IMG/VR virus record: IMGVR_UViG_3300037504_000719
Coordinates: 1-45,522 of that record
DNA: 45,522 bases
Strand: one strand, 5' to 3'
Origin: a virus
This document shows positions 30,121 to 38,848 of the stretch, piece after piece (position 1 is the stretch's first letter; each line of letters opens with the position of its first letter). The notes beneath the pieces are model-generated. The model did not search any database, had not been told where the DNA came from, and saw nothing but the letters and a program-made list of their open reading frames with translations. Both the position numbers and the translations under genes were made by a program.

Positions 30121-30437
30121 CCTGTCACCTTACGCTGGAGGAAGACCTTCTTGTGCTGGATCACCCTCGTCTGCTCCCTGATATCGGTCACAACGTAGGT
30201 GCCGCCCTCGAGCTCCACCTCATCGTCCACCGCGATATCTCCGCTCGTGTAGAGCTTATGGGTTGCCCGCTCCCTTACCCCTTCCGGCAGCAAAACGCGC
30301 TCATAACCGCCGATCGGCTGCCTCCCGCTGCAAGCGATTGTCCAGGTCGTGGAAGCCCCGGGCACATACCGCCCGTCTACCCTGCTCCCTGCAGCGTACC
30401 GGGTGACCTCTACACTGTGATCCGCTATCAGGCTCAT
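30117..30437 (-). CDS. Head-tail joining protein, 106 aa
   Basis: Short beta-rich protein (VEVTRYAAGSRVDGRYVPG, later GDIAVDDEVELEGGTYVVTDI) in the connector series between capsid and tail. The ATG at 30437 overlaps the upstream stop (ATGA); the long open frame to 30833 is a shadow. Function from position. Confidence 0.65.
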   Translation of the reverse strand: MSLIADHSVEVTRYAAGSRVDGRYVPGASTTWTIACSGRQPIGGYERVLLPEGVRERATHKLYTSGDIAVDDEVELEGGTYVVTDIREQTRVIQHKKVFLQRKVTG

Positions 30438-30922
30438 GACCTGTACATCTTCCGCTTTCCGCTTTTCGTCGTGATCTCGAACCAGACCGAGTTCCGCATC
30501 GCTCCGGTATCGATGAGAGGGCTCGAGCTCCCTTTCTGCTTTATCGTCTCCGGCGCGTTGGGCTTCGCCCACTCCTTCGCGCTGGTGATCATCATCACCA
30601 GATCGTTCCTGACCATCAAACCTAGACGATAAAGCAGGGCCTCCCAAGTCAGCACACCGGCGTGGATCGCTCTCTTCATGTGTGCCACCTGAGCCTGGTA
30701 CCTCTGCCCGTGTTCCTCCAGCGTCCTGCGGACCATTGGCCGCTCTGGGATACGCCTCGTGCCGAATTCGTTGAATACGGCGATCGAAGCTATCGGAGTC
30801 CCCTCGTCCGTCTCTCCCGCCCCAGAAAACCATCCAACCGATACGGAACCCTCTGCCTCGAGCTCGGTCTTCATGATGCGGGCGAAGCCCTTGTCCTTGT
30901 CTATGACGTACGAATCACCCAT
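30434..30922 (-). CDS. HK97 gp10-like head-tail connector, 162 aa
   Basis: The IPERPMVRRTLEEH segment and a start VSVGWF match the HK97 gp10/tail-completion family. The C-terminus (APETIKQKGSSSPLIDTGAMRNSV) is also typical. The ATG at 30922 shares bases with the upstream stop; a GTG at 30925 is possible. Confidence 0.75.
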   Translation of the reverse strand: MGDSYVIDKDKGFARIMKTELEAEGSVSVGWFSGAGETDEGTPIASIAVFNEFGTRRIPERPMVRRTLEEHGQRYQAQVAHMKRAIHAGVLTWEALLYRLGLMVRNDLVMMITSAKEWAKPNAPETIKQKGSSSPLIDTGAMRNSVWFEITTKSGKRKMYRS

Positions 30923-31296
30923 CACACACCAGGAAGTAGGCGATATCGCTTCCAGAGTCGCACTGCAGGAGCTGGGATAGCCTGCGAGGTATCAGCCTGG
31001 GCATATGTCCTGCTGACGTCTCCTGCTTTCTCGCTGATCACCCCGGCCGGGGCCCCACCAAGACCAGCCGGAAGCTCGGCTTCGATCCATCGGATCACAC
31101 CGAGACGGACGGGACCCGGAATGTCGAGCTCCGTCCCGTCATCATCCTCGAACGGGTTATTCAGGTACGAATCAGCGTCCTCTTTCGCTGCCTCGAGGAG
31201 GTCCTCGATCTCGTCGTCATAGGTAGCTACCGAGATAGCGAGGAAGTCCTTCACATCCGAAACGGTGAGGCTGAGCCGGTCAACTACTGCTCCCAT
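30922..31296 (-). CDS. Head-tail connector gp6-like, 124 aa
   Basis: The pattern LTVSDVKDFLAISVATYDDEIEDLLEAAKEDADSYL is that of HK97 gp6-type adaptors, which bind below the portal. ATG 31296 follows GGAGG; the longer frame is non-coding. It overlaps the 69-aa gene by 17 bases. Confidence 0.8.
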   Translation of the reverse strand: MGAVVDRLSLTVSDVKDFLAISVATYDDEIEDLLEAAKEDADSYLNNPFEDDDGTELDIPGPVRLGVIRWIEAELPAGLGGAPAGVISEKAGDVSRTYAQADTSQAIPAPAVRLWKRYRLLPGV

Positions 31297-31489
31297 ATAG
31301 CCTCCGAGCTGCAGCGATCGCGCTGGTCCTGGTCCTGTAGTACTGGTCCGGATAGCCCTCGACGTAATACGGGGCATCCAGATGGGATGGGTCAAAGGAA
31401 AACTGTACAGGTAGCGCTGGGAAACGCGTTGGGTCCTCCTCCACATACAGGATATCCTGTCCTTCGTTGTCCTCCGGAGCGATACCCAT
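31280..31489 (-). CDS. Hypothetical protein, 69 aa
   Basis: Small acidic and aromatic-rich protein (YVEEDPTRFPALP, DAPYYVEGYPDQYY) without a recognised family, in the head-tail connector series. Its ATG directly follows the stop of the zinc-finger gene (TAAATG). Possibly a small virion component. Confidence 0.65.
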   Translation of the reverse strand: MGIAPEDNEGQDILYVEEDPTRFPALPVQFSFDPSHLDAPYYVEGYPDQYYRTRTSAIAAARRLYGSSS

Positions 31490-31747
31490 TTACAGATCCC
31501 TCTCTCTCCTCCGTCGACACGCCCGCTCGTGACTCGCAAGACCCGCGTTACTCTCGCAGACCTTCCCACAGATGGCGCAGGTTAGCGATTCACGATCCCT
31601 CCTCGTCTCGGAGCTCACCGCTCCTTCATCGACAGGCTCGACTGCTCCGCGGATGTACCACGCCCTGAACTGCACAGGCCCGAGATGGACCACATCCCCA
31701 GGTTTGAACCTGAGGAATTGCCTCATTGCTTTACACTTGATCTTCAT
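31490..31747 (-). CDS. Zinc-finger-containing small protein, 85 aa
   Basis: The N-terminal 45 residues are beta-rich (FLRFKPGDVVHLGPVQFRAWYIRG), a typical phage head-tail small protein; the C-terminus has CAICGKVCESNAGLASHERAC, a C2H2-like finger with a basic tail. A finger in this position is unusual. ATG 31747 follows GAGGT; 79 bases separate it from the capsid gene. Confidence 0.7.
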   Translation of the reverse strand: MKIKCKAMRQFLRFKPGDVVHLGPVQFRAWYIRGAVEPVDEGAVSSETRRDRESLTCAICGKVCESNAGLASHERACRRRRERDL

Positions 31748-31767
31748 CCTGCTGACCTCATCTGGTT

Positions 31768-31792
31768 GAGGGGAGCCCCGCCCGAACCCCTC
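31768..31792. other. GC-rich hairpin after the capsid gene
   Basis: GAGGGG (31768-31773) pairs with CCCCTC (31787-31792) in the 79-base spacer between the capsid and the zinc-finger gene. There is no T-run. Such a stem may trim or stabilise the capsid message or partly terminate. Confidence 0.35.
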
Positions 31793-31826
31793 TGAATCCC
31801 GCGCTCCCGCGCTCAGTCAGGCAGGA

Positions 31827-33302
31827 TTATGCAGGCGCCGAATCGAGGTCGACCGAGACGAAGGACTCGGGACGGTTGACTGTCAGGCAGCCGCGTTCCT
31901 CAAGCAACATGACGATGATGTTCCTCAAGAAATAGTCGCTGTGGCTGTCCGTCATCTGCAAGGTCGCCTGCTCCCGGTCCCAGTAGGTGGCCCCCATCTG
32001 GAACGATCCCACCAGAGCATCGTCGTCCTCGATCGCCGTGGTCGGCACGACGGGAACCCTCCACACCATCGGCTGCCCGCCGGCGGAAGGAGTCTCGACG
32101 AACACATACTGGCCGTCTGTGGCCTTGAGCAGCTCGATATCCTCCCACGTATCGTGAGAGATCACCGCCCCATCCACCGGATAGTGGGCCTTCGCTGCCA
32201 ACGTCATCGCACGCCGAAGCGCGTCGAGTTGGGTATCCCCGCTCTCCCCGGCGCTCCAGGAGTACGTCTGGATGTCCGAGTCCATCATGATCCCGTCCAA
32301 TTCCGAGCTTCCCCCAGCTCCGTACAAAAGCTGCTTCTCATGGGAGAAGATGGCGGAGTTGACCAGACGCTGGTCGATCCACTGCCGGAGCGCTGGCACG
32401 TCCGCCAGCATCTGGCGAGAGGCCGCCATGTGGTGAGCCAGAGTCTTCACGCTGGCGCTCAACAGGTCGAGAGTCGCCTCGCTCCTGGGCTTGAGATACG
32501 TCTCCGGAGTGAATACGAAGTCTGAACTCGTAACAGCGGTATCCACCGCATGGTCACCGGCAACACCCGCAGTGATCGTCAAGGTGTTCGTATTCAGATC
32601 AACACCCGCAGCCGCGATTGTCGCGGTCTCCGATCCGATGGTGATGGACTGGCCAGGATAGAATCCCGCCGCGTTGTCCACCGGGATCGAGGTGTCGGTC
32701 GCCGAGATACCCGAGGAGAGCTCTGTATAGAGCTCGTAGAAGTTGGTCTCCCGGACATACTCCACCGTCCCGGTCTGGATCGGAATGCGCTCGAGAAGAG
32801 ACCGGATCGACGGCTGCTCGGTCGGAGGCGAGACGATTCCAGGGCGCCGATACGGGTCGATGGCGTCGCCGGCTGCTCCGACTCCGGTTGTCGCCGAGGT
32901 GAGAGTCTTCGTGAACATCGAGCCGAGCTCAACCGGGCTGTCCGTCCGATACGCCTTTCGTCGGATGGCCCCTTTGAATTCCTCACTTTCAACGAACTTC
33001 TGGCCGATCGACTTCATCTCGCTTTCGGTGCGTGCGACACCGAAGAACGTCCCGGGCCGGTTCGCCTTCGTCTGGAGTTCCTCGATCTTCGTGACCAGCT
33101 CCTTGTACTGCTCGAGCTGGTCATCGTAGCGCTTCTCGAGCGCCTTGAATTCCCTATCGAGCTTCTCGCTCTTCTCGCCGTGCTCCTTGGCGTGCTTCTC
33201 CTGCTCGCGTTGCTTCTCCGAGAGCTGCTCCATGGTCGCCTTGAATTCCTGGAGAATTTTCTCGGCGTTCTCGGCGTTCGGGTCCGCTGCTACTCCTGGC
33301 AT
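31827..33302 (-). CDS. Major capsid protein, HK97 fold, with inserted domain, 491 aa
   Basis: A long coiled-coil scaffold-like delta region (about 10-85) precedes a body with HK97 features: TLTSATTG, SLLERIPIQTGTVEYVRETNF at the E-loop start, then LDLLSASVKTLAHHMAASRQML, QWIDQRLVNS, HYPVDGAVISHDTWEDI and a C-terminal DSHSDYFLRNIIVMLLEERG. Between 195 and 262, in the E-loop, is a ~65-residue beta-rich insert (DTSIPVDNAAGFYPGQSITIG...). It is preceded by the protease gene, which likely removes the delta region. ATG 33302 has AGGAAGGAG upstream. Confidence 0.9.
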   Translation of the reverse strand: MPGVAADPNAENAEKILQEFKATMEQLSEKQREQEKHAKEHGEKSEKLDREFKALEKRYDDQLEQYKELVTKIEELQTKANRPGTFFGVARTESEMKSIGQKFVESEEFKGAIRRKAYRTDSPVELGSMFTKTLTSATTGVGAAGDAIDPYRRPGIVSPPTEQPSIRSLLERIPIQTGTVEYVRETNFYELYTELSSGISATDTSIPVDNAAGFYPGQSITIGSETATIAAAGVDLNTNTLTITAGVAGDHAVDTAVTSSDFVFTPETYLKPRSEATLDLLSASVKTLAHHMAASRQMLADVPALRQWIDQRLVNSAIFSHEKQLLYGAGGSSELDGIMMDSDIQTYSWSAGESGDTQLDALRRAMTLAAKAHYPVDGAVISHDTWEDIELLKATDGQYVFVETPSAGGQPMVWRVPVVPTTAIEDDDALVGSFQMGATYWDREQATLQMTDSHSDYFLRNIIVMLLEERGCLTVNRPESFVSVDLDSAPA

Positions 33303-33329
33303 GATCGCTCCTTCCTCTTGTTGGCCTGG

Positions 33330-34514
33330 CTATCGGCCGTTGATGCTATCAAGTATCCCCTGCAGGCTCTTACAGAGGGCCTGCATATCTAGCGCTTTCT
33401 CCCAGGGCGGGACAAGCTCCTCATCGTCCCACTCCTCGGCCATCTTCGCGTAGTACTTCGCCACGACCCCTCGGACCGCCTCCTCATCTCCCTCGAGATC
33501 GACTCCTCCCCGAGCTCCCTCGAGAGCCGCAGCTGCGGCGAAGATCGCTCTCGGGACTGCGACGAGACCGCCGTCCTCCACGTCGGCGATTGGGAGCTTA
33601 TAGGCGCCCCATTCATTAGCTGCCTCCGGGTCAAACCAGAGGAATGCCGCTCGATACTTGGCGTTCGGCTCCTCTCCTCCCGCCCACTCCCTGACGCGAG
33701 TCTCCGCAGCCTCAGCATCCCACCCTCGCTCTCTACTCGCCAGAGGGAGATCTCCATACGGAATGGCCTTTTTCAGTTGGAGCCCTCGCAGATCCATCTT
33801 CAGGTCCGCCCGTCTCATCCACTCTCTCACGGTGGTCTGATTCCAGCCTTCATGGCGCGGGAATCGAAGCCCGTAAATCCGCTCCTTCCGCAATCCGCGA
33901 GGGACGCCGACGATCGCCATCACGAGAGAGTTGCCTGGAATGGTCACTGCCCGGAATGAATCCGGAGCGAACTCCTCGGCTGGCCGGAGATACGCCTTCA
34001 CGTCGCTTTGCCACCGGCTATCTACCAGCCTTATGCTCTCCTCCATCTCTCGACTCTTCGCCGAGGTGATCATGGCACGATCGTTCGCGGCGAAAGTCAC
34101 CGGGGATATCTCGTAGAGCTCGACCTCTTTCAGGACTCGAGTCTCCTCCTCCTCACTTCCCTCGTACTCCCATTGTCGAGGTGCATATCCGATTGACATC
34201 CGGTCCACTACCTTGTCGCGGAAAAGTATCATGGCGTCCCTGCCACGAGAGGTCTGGGAGATCCTCGCCTCGAATGCGAGTCCCTGCGAGTCCTCCTCGA
34301 GGCGCGTGGGTAGCCCAATGGGCTCGTGGTAGTCGTGCTGCCACAGTACCTTGATTAGATTCCTCGGGAGGCGCTCCTTAAGCGAGGTTGTAAACGCTCC
34401 AGGTTCAACGCGGTCCCGGTGATGGTCGCGCCCACCAAAGATCGAAGCGTGTCCCTCGATCAGGTTCCTCTCCTCATCGACCTTGTACTCGACACCATAA
34501 CTCTTCGTTTCCAC
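33330..34514 (-). CDS. Prohead protease (S78/HK97 type) with long C-terminal extension, 394 aa
   Basis: Residues 1-160 are an HK97 prohead protease: EGHASIFG, then WQHDYHEPIG with the catalytic His and VDRMSIGY with the catalytic Ser. The remaining ~220 residues are an extension (about 180-390) including a WAGGEEPNAKYRAAFLWFDP segment and a helical, acidic end. It matures the capsid; the extension may be a scaffold or an unrelated domain. The start is GTG at 34514, with AAGGAGGT five bases upstream. Confidence 0.85.
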   Translation of the reverse strand: METKSYGVEYKVDEERNLIEGHASIFGGRDHHRDRVEPGAFTTSLKERLPRNLIKVLWQHDYHEPIGLPTRLEEDSQGLAFEARISQTSRGRDAMILFRDKVVDRMSIGYAPRQWEYEGSEEEETRVLKEVELYEISPVTFAANDRAMITSAKSREMEESIRLVDSRWQSDVKAYLRPAEEFAPDSFRAVTIPGNSLVMAIVGVPRGLRKERIYGLRFPRHEGWNQTTVREWMRRADLKMDLRGLQLKKAIPYGDLPLASRERGWDAEAAETRVREWAGGEEPNAKYRAAFLWFDPEAANEWGAYKLPIADVEDGGLVAVPRAIFAAAAALEGARGGVDLEGDEEAVRGVVAKYYAKMAEEWDDEELVPPWEKALDMQALCKSLQGILDSINGR

Positions 34515-34538
34515 GAGGGACCTCCTTGGCTCCTTCTC

Positions 34539-34567
34539 AAAATAGGCTGGGTGATCGTAGGCGTCAA
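34539..34567 (-). promoter_or_regulatory. Predicted promoter ahead of protease and capsid
   Basis: On the minus strand TTGACG (34567-34562), 17 bases, then TATTTT (34544-34539), giving a start near 34532 and a short leader to GTG 34514. It could raise protease and capsid transcripts above the background of the long late operon. No T-run or other terminator is seen before it. Confidence 0.45.
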
Positions 34568-34601
34568 GTTGTGTTGATACTGGAGAGGAAGGGCGAACGG
34601 A

Positions 34602-35285
34602 TCAGGATGCGTCGAAGGTGATGCTCTGATACTGGATCGGGCCATCGGAATGAAGCGGCCGGAGAACGAGATACAGATCGGTATCCGAAGCTCCACTGAC
34701 ATCCGTCACAGTGATCTGGGCCGCCCCCGCTGCCGACAGTGAGAAGAGCAGAGTCGGCTTCGCCGTCGTCGAGATTTCAGCGCCGCCGCCGGTCTCTGCC
34801 ATCGTGTACGCCGTCGCCTCTGCGAGGAGCATATCCGCTCCGCGTACCTCTGCGATGTACTCGCCGGATGCGGGCCCTCCGGATAGGTCAACCGCGATCG
34901 TGTCCGAGCTCTCATCGTTCACAGTGATGGCGAGAGCCGAATTCGACGGCTCCTGAACTACCTCGACCTCGAAGGGGCCGTTCCCGTCGCCGTCGAGATC
35001 CCTGAGAGGGGTCGCGAGGACATTGTTGATCGTCCCACTCGAGCTCCTGAGACTCGGGGGGTACCCTGGAGCGAACGGACCGCAACGGATGGTATGCTGC
35101 GGCTTGATCAGGTAGGCCGCTGTCGTGTCCGTACTCTTTAGAAGTAGGAGCAGATTCGCTCCCCCGACGGCAGCCGGATTCTTCACCAGAAAATGGTACC
35201 CCTTCGCATTTGAATCACCCACGCTAAGGGTGGTCGTGGCATCATCAGCCACATTGTTAGTTTGAACTGCCTCGCCTACGTACAT
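34602..35285 (-). CDS. Putative head decoration/structural protein, 227 aa
   Basis: Beta-rich throughout, with Gly/Ser/Thr turns; the N-terminal part (YVGEAVQTNNVADDATTTLSVG) resembles phage head-decoration proteins, and the rest carries repeats of short strands (ALAITVNDESSDTIAVDLSGG). It lies between the MuF protein and the protease, where decoration proteins occur. ATG 35285 follows ACAACAAGGAGA. The longer frame to 35339 is rejected. Confidence 0.6.
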   Translation of the reverse strand: MYVGEAVQTNNVADDATTTLSVGDSNAKGYHFLVKNPAAVGGANLLLLLKSTDTTAAYLIKPQHTIRCGPFAPGYPPSLRSSSGTINNVLATPLRDLDGDGNGPFEVEVVQEPSNSALAITVNDESSDTIAVDLSGGPASGEYIAEVRGADMLLAEATAYTMAETGGGAEISTTAKPTLLFSLSAAGAAQITVTDVSGASDTDLYLVLRPLHSDGPIQYQSITFDAS

Positions 35286-35345
35286 GATGGATCTCCTTGT
35301 TGTTGCGGTCGCATCTGGGACCATACCCTGTGATCGCAAGTCACG

Positions 35346-35519
35346 TCAATCTGAGTCCTGTGCCTCGAGGATGTCCTCGTCCTCGTCGTATTTCCACTCT
35401 GAGGCAGGGATATCCCAGTTATCCGGGACCTTCTCAGGACGCGCCATCAGCTCCTGGTACTTGTCCTCGAGCTCCCTCTTCAGGCGCTTGTCCTCTCTGC
35501 CGAGTCTCCGCCTCTTCAT
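35346..35519 (-). CDS. Hypothetical charged protein, 57 aa
   Basis: A basic N-terminal helix (MKRRRLGREDKRLKRELEDKYQELM) followed by an acidic tail. No family recognised; it lies between MuF and the decoration gene and could be a small internal head protein or scaffold. ATG 35519 overlaps the MuF stop (ATGA) and is seven bases behind GGAGG. Confidence 0.65.
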   Translation of the reverse strand: MKRRRLGREDKRLKRELEDKYQELMARPEKVPDNWDIPASEWKYDEDEDILEAQDSD

Positions 35520-37222
35520 CTCATCGCCTCCAGCATCTTCTCGCATAGAATCTCCATATCCACCGGTAGCGCCCCGAATTCGTAGCCGGGAGCTGTGTAG
35601 ACCTGGAACATCTCCGCTATCGCCTCAATACGGCTCGTTCCAGCGTACTCGGATATATTCCTTCTGAACCAATCTCCGTCCCACCTCGAGGCTATCAGTG
35701 CATCGAACTCATCCGCTATCTCTGAGGTGGTGAGCATATGACCTGTCTCGTGTCTCACGACCGCGCGCATCATCTCGTCAGGAGTGCGAAGCTCCTCCGG
35801 TATACGATGCGCGGAAAACCACGTATCCCTCCACATGGCCTCAATATCGCTGGGCGGTACCTGGCGGATTCGCATCGAAGGCGAAATGTAGCCCGGGAAG
35901 TTCTCGATCTTGTATGGAGCAAGCGCGGAACCGTACATACCAGGGCTCTGGGTAGCATTCTGCTCGAGGACGAACCTCCGGCCTATTGCCTGCTGGTACG
36001 CATCTCCGGGGCGGTCTGCCAAGCCGAATCTCGAGCGAAGGTCCGAAAATGTCGAGCTGACGTGGTTCGCGATTCCGACGTAGGCATCTGGACCATATTT
36101 CCTTTTATCCTGCTGGTCCCAGCCGATTCCATAGTCGCTCTCGAGTCCGAGTCTCGCCTCAGCCTCAGTCTGATAGCCCTGGTCCTCTGTTTCCTCAGGC
36201 ACGGCCACATCATCGGTCTCATAGATCACCGTGCATCTACAGTTCGGATGTACGGGTGGAACGTACTGCGAAGATCCCCCGCTCGTCGGGAACGTCTCTT
36301 CGAGGCCGATGATAGCCTGGCCATCCTCATCGAACTGAAGTGTCTCCCCTTCCTGCCGCCATCCTCCCAGCCCGCCACATACGGCACACACCCGCTCGTC
36401 CTGAGCAGTCAGGAAGCGCTTCCTGACCTGGGTCACGAGGCCGTCCTTCGAGGCCTGCTCGAGGGAGTGGAACTGCCCGAAATTCCAGGCGTAGGCCGTC
36501 TCTGTCCGGGCTATCCGGTCCGCTCGAATCCGGTTCTGTCGAGCTGCATACTCCGCCACTCTCCCGTCTACCTGGCTCCGCGAGAGCCCGTCTTCGATGA
36601 GTTGCTCCCTGAAGAGAGCGGTGGATCTCCACTGCCGGTCGGTCAACCCGACCACGGGCCGGAGAAACCGGGCGAACTGACGAGGATGGATGGGGTTCAC
36701 CGAGGTAAAGTAGGTGACCATGTTCCTCACCGCTTTCGTCTGCGCCTCCGTGAAGTTCACGGCGAGTTCTGCAGCTCGAGCGGTAGTCCAGTCTCGCATT
36801 AGGGCGGAGAATGACGAAAGCTCGACCCGCCCGCCGGCCATCTGTCGGAGGCCTGTGAGGAGCCTCCTCCATCCGACCCCGTAGGCAGCGATCCACTGGT
36901 TCGTGAGAGGGCCGTTCACCAGCTCCGTGTAGGACTCCTGAAACCTCCTTAGCGTGGGACCCGAGAGCTCCCCAGTCTCGAAGGCGTGAATGATCTCCTC
37001 GTACGTGAGGGCGTCCGCCTGCGCGTTCCAGGTATTCACGAGCAGTCGGCGAAGTCGAGGGGTGGAATGATCCACGTACTCCTGTAGAGCTCCCTCGATG
37101 TTTCGATCCGGTATCGGGCGAAGTCCTCCAGGCCACGGATAACCCCGCGTCATATCCACCCCTTGCTGGCCGGTGGGGAGCGGCACTGCCGAAGGGATGT
37201 CTCGTCCGTACGGGTCGGGCAT
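35516..37222 (-). CDS. MuF-like head protein fused to a zinc-metallopeptidase-like domain, 568 aa
   Basis: Residues 1-335 are a head-morphogenesis protein of the Mu F/SPP1 gp7 type, with ARTETAYAWNFGQ at 238-250 and Cys279, Cys282, Cys328 and Cys330 (VCAVCGG, HPNCRC). The C-terminal part (about 350-568) has H491-E-T-G-H495 and a later EAIAEMF glutamate, the gluzincin pattern. MuF proteins often carry toxin or enzyme domains delivered with DNA. It lies next to the portal, as usual; TAAATG joins them. Enzyme activity is an inference. Confidence 0.82.
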   Translation of the reverse strand: MPDPYGRDIPSAVPLPTGQQGVDMTRGYPWPGGLRPIPDRNIEGALQEYVDHSTPRLRRLLVNTWNAQADALTYEEIIHAFETGELSGPTLRRFQESYTELVNGPLTNQWIAAYGVGWRRLLTGLRQMAGGRVELSSFSALMRDWTTARAAELAVNFTEAQTKAVRNMVTYFTSVNPIHPRQFARFLRPVVGLTDRQWRSTALFREQLIEDGLSRSQVDGRVAEYAARQNRIRADRIARTETAYAWNFGQFHSLEQASKDGLVTQVRKRFLTAQDERVCAVCGGLGGWRQEGETLQFDEDGQAIIGLEETFPTSGGSSQYVPPVHPNCRCTVIYETDDVAVPEETEDQGYQTEAEARLGLESDYGIGWDQQDKRKYGPDAYVGIANHVSSTFSDLRSRFGLADRPGDAYQQAIGRRFVLEQNATQSPGMYGSALAPYKIENFPGYISPSMRIRQVPPSDIEAMWRDTWFSAHRIPEELRTPDEMMRAVVRHETGHMLTTSEIADEFDALIASRWDGDWFRRNISEYAGTSRIEAIAEMFQVYTAPGYEFGALPVDMEILCEKMLEAMR

Positions 37223-38593
37223 TTACGCTCCCTCCTCAGTAGGAGTAGGAGGCAGTGGAGGCATTGGGGCCTCGCTCGAGCTTGAGATGGGCATCAGACT
37301 CCCAGGTATGTATCCCACATCCCCGCCTTCGATCTTCGGGATATTCAGGTTCACGGTTTCCGATGCCACATTCAGCGGGACCCCCATAGACCATAGGTCC
37401 TTCGCGGCCTGTATGCGCTCTCTCAGAATCGAGAAGAGGGCCTGGACCTTCGAGAGATCGTAGGCATATCGGATATCGTCCCCGTACTCAGGCGCGAGAG
37501 TCCGGTTCAAGGTGGACTTCAGGTCGTCCGCCAGCGGGATGATCGTGTCCAGCCAGAAGATCGTTCTCGAGGTCTCGAGATTCGCAAGGGTAGCATCCGC
37601 ATACTCCCCGATGATGGGTAGGGGCACCCCATAGACCGAGCAGATCTCCTTCATGTTCATCCCTCGGGATTCGATGAAGTCCATCTCCTGTGGGCTCATG
37701 CTCATTGAGTGCCAGCGGGCCCCGCTGCCGAGTACCCACGGCCTCAGCGCGTTATCCGCCCCCATATGCTGCTCCTCAATGAGCTCCACAGCCTGGTCAT
37801 ACTGCTCCTGTGAGATCTCGTGGTCGAACGAGAAGACGCCGCTTGCCACTGCGCGGTTCTGCATCGAGACCTTAATCCAATCGGTCATCTCGACGTCCGC
37901 ATCGACTGCTCTCCCGGCTGATAACATGGGCGAGATCCCCCAGTACTCATCGACTGGGGAGCAGTAGCGGAAGTGGATCACGTCCCTCGTCTCAACCCTG
38001 AATTTCCGCAGCTCCCCGAGGCTGCGCGCTTCGTAGTGGCTGATCGGCTCTGGTCCAGTGCTCAGGACAGGCTTGATTCTGTCCGGAGAGATTAGCCAGA
38101 CCTCCTTCGGCGGTTGCCTCGAGTTCTCTCCTCCTGGTCTCACCTTCGCCAGGATCGAGTTCCCGTCAAGGTCGAGGTGCATGATCATCGTCTCGAACAG
38201 ATCCTGCCGAGTCCAGTAGGGATTCGGGTGCTCGATCAACTCTGCAGCTGGATGATGGTATTGGACCCGCTCCCACCCCGTTCTGGTCCGCCTCTCGACG
38301 TACCAAGGGAGCGAAGCTATCGCCTTCGACCGGCGGTAGATACAGGCGAACACCCAAGCGCATTTCTTCATCCCGTAGGTGTAGCTGTTCTCGAGCGTCC
38401 AACTACGAGACCAGAACGGCTGGCGGGTCATCCACTCGGGATTAAGGTCTGCCGAGGTGATCGACTTGAACTGCGGTGGAAGGTACCGCAGCATATCGGC
38501 CGGTCTGGAGAGCTCTATCGGCCCGACTTTCGACCTGATCCGCTCGAGCCGCTTCTCCTCCCGTCTCGCTCTCCAGCGCTTCATCCAGCCCAT
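37223..38593 (-). CDS. Portal protein, HK97 type, 456 aa
   Basis: The pattern FACIYRRSKAIASLPWYVERR, HPAAELIEHPNPYWTRQDLFETMIMHLDLDGNSIL, VIHFRYCSPVDEYWGISPML and SRGMNMKEICSVYGVPLPIIG is that of the HK97-family portal (dodecameric head vertex). Its C-terminus is Pro-rich. It follows the 83-aa gene and precedes the MuF gene. ATG 38593 is used; full length is typical. Confidence 0.9.
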   Translation of the reverse strand: MGWMKRWRARREEKRLERIRSKVGPIELSRPADMLRYLPPQFKSITSADLNPEWMTRQPFWSRSWTLENSYTYGMKKCAWVFACIYRRSKAIASLPWYVERRTRTGWERVQYHHPAAELIEHPNPYWTRQDLFETMIMHLDLDGNSILAKVRPGGENSRQPPKEVWLISPDRIKPVLSTGPEPISHYEARSLGELRKFRVETRDVIHFRYCSPVDEYWGISPMLSAGRAVDADVEMTDWIKVSMQNRAVASGVFSFDHEISQEQYDQAVELIEEQHMGADNALRPWVLGSGARWHSMSMSPQEMDFIESRGMNMKEICSVYGVPLPIIGEYADATLANLETSRTIFWLDTIIPLADDLKSTLNRTLAPEYGDDIRYAYDLSKVQALFSILRERIQAAKDLWSMGVPLNVASETVNLNIPKIEGGDVGYIPGSLMPISSSSEAPMPPLPPTPTEEGA

Positions 38594-38596
38594 GCG

Positions 38597-38848
38597 CTAC
38601 TCCTCTTCATGCGATGTGAACTCGACCACCCCGGGCAACCGGGGAATGGTTAGACAAACGACCATATCGTGCCTGTCTCTCCCCTTCCGCTTCACCTCCA
38701 CTATCCTACACTCCACGGGATGGGCGTCAATTCGCAGGTAGAGCGAGTGCCGTCGCATCTCCTCGAGCGACGAGATCTCCCGGCGAATACATCTCTCCAT
38801 CGCCGTCCGTAACGCGACGATGATTTTTTTCATTGAGACCATCCTCAT
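38597..38848 (-). CDS. Hypothetical protein, 83 aa
   Basis: Helical N-terminus with a short basic start, then alternating strands; no family recognised. ATG 38848 overlaps the endolysin-like stop (ATGA) and has GGAG upstream; an internal ATG at 38833 is possible. It is located just before the portal gene. Confidence 0.65.
   Translation of the reverse strand: MRMVSMKKIIVALRTAMERCIRREISSLEEMRRHSLYLRIDAHPVECRIVEVKRKGRDRHDMVVCLTIPRLPGVVEFTSHEEE

Noticed and set aside
30438-30833. Extension of the 106-aa connector frame
   Set aside because: It lies wholly within the gp10-like gene in another frame; the start at 30437 overlaps its stop.
32550-33392. Plus-strand 280-aa open frame opposite the capsid gene
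   Set aside because: Leu/Arg-rich shadow of the coiled-coil capsid region; no ribosome site or family.
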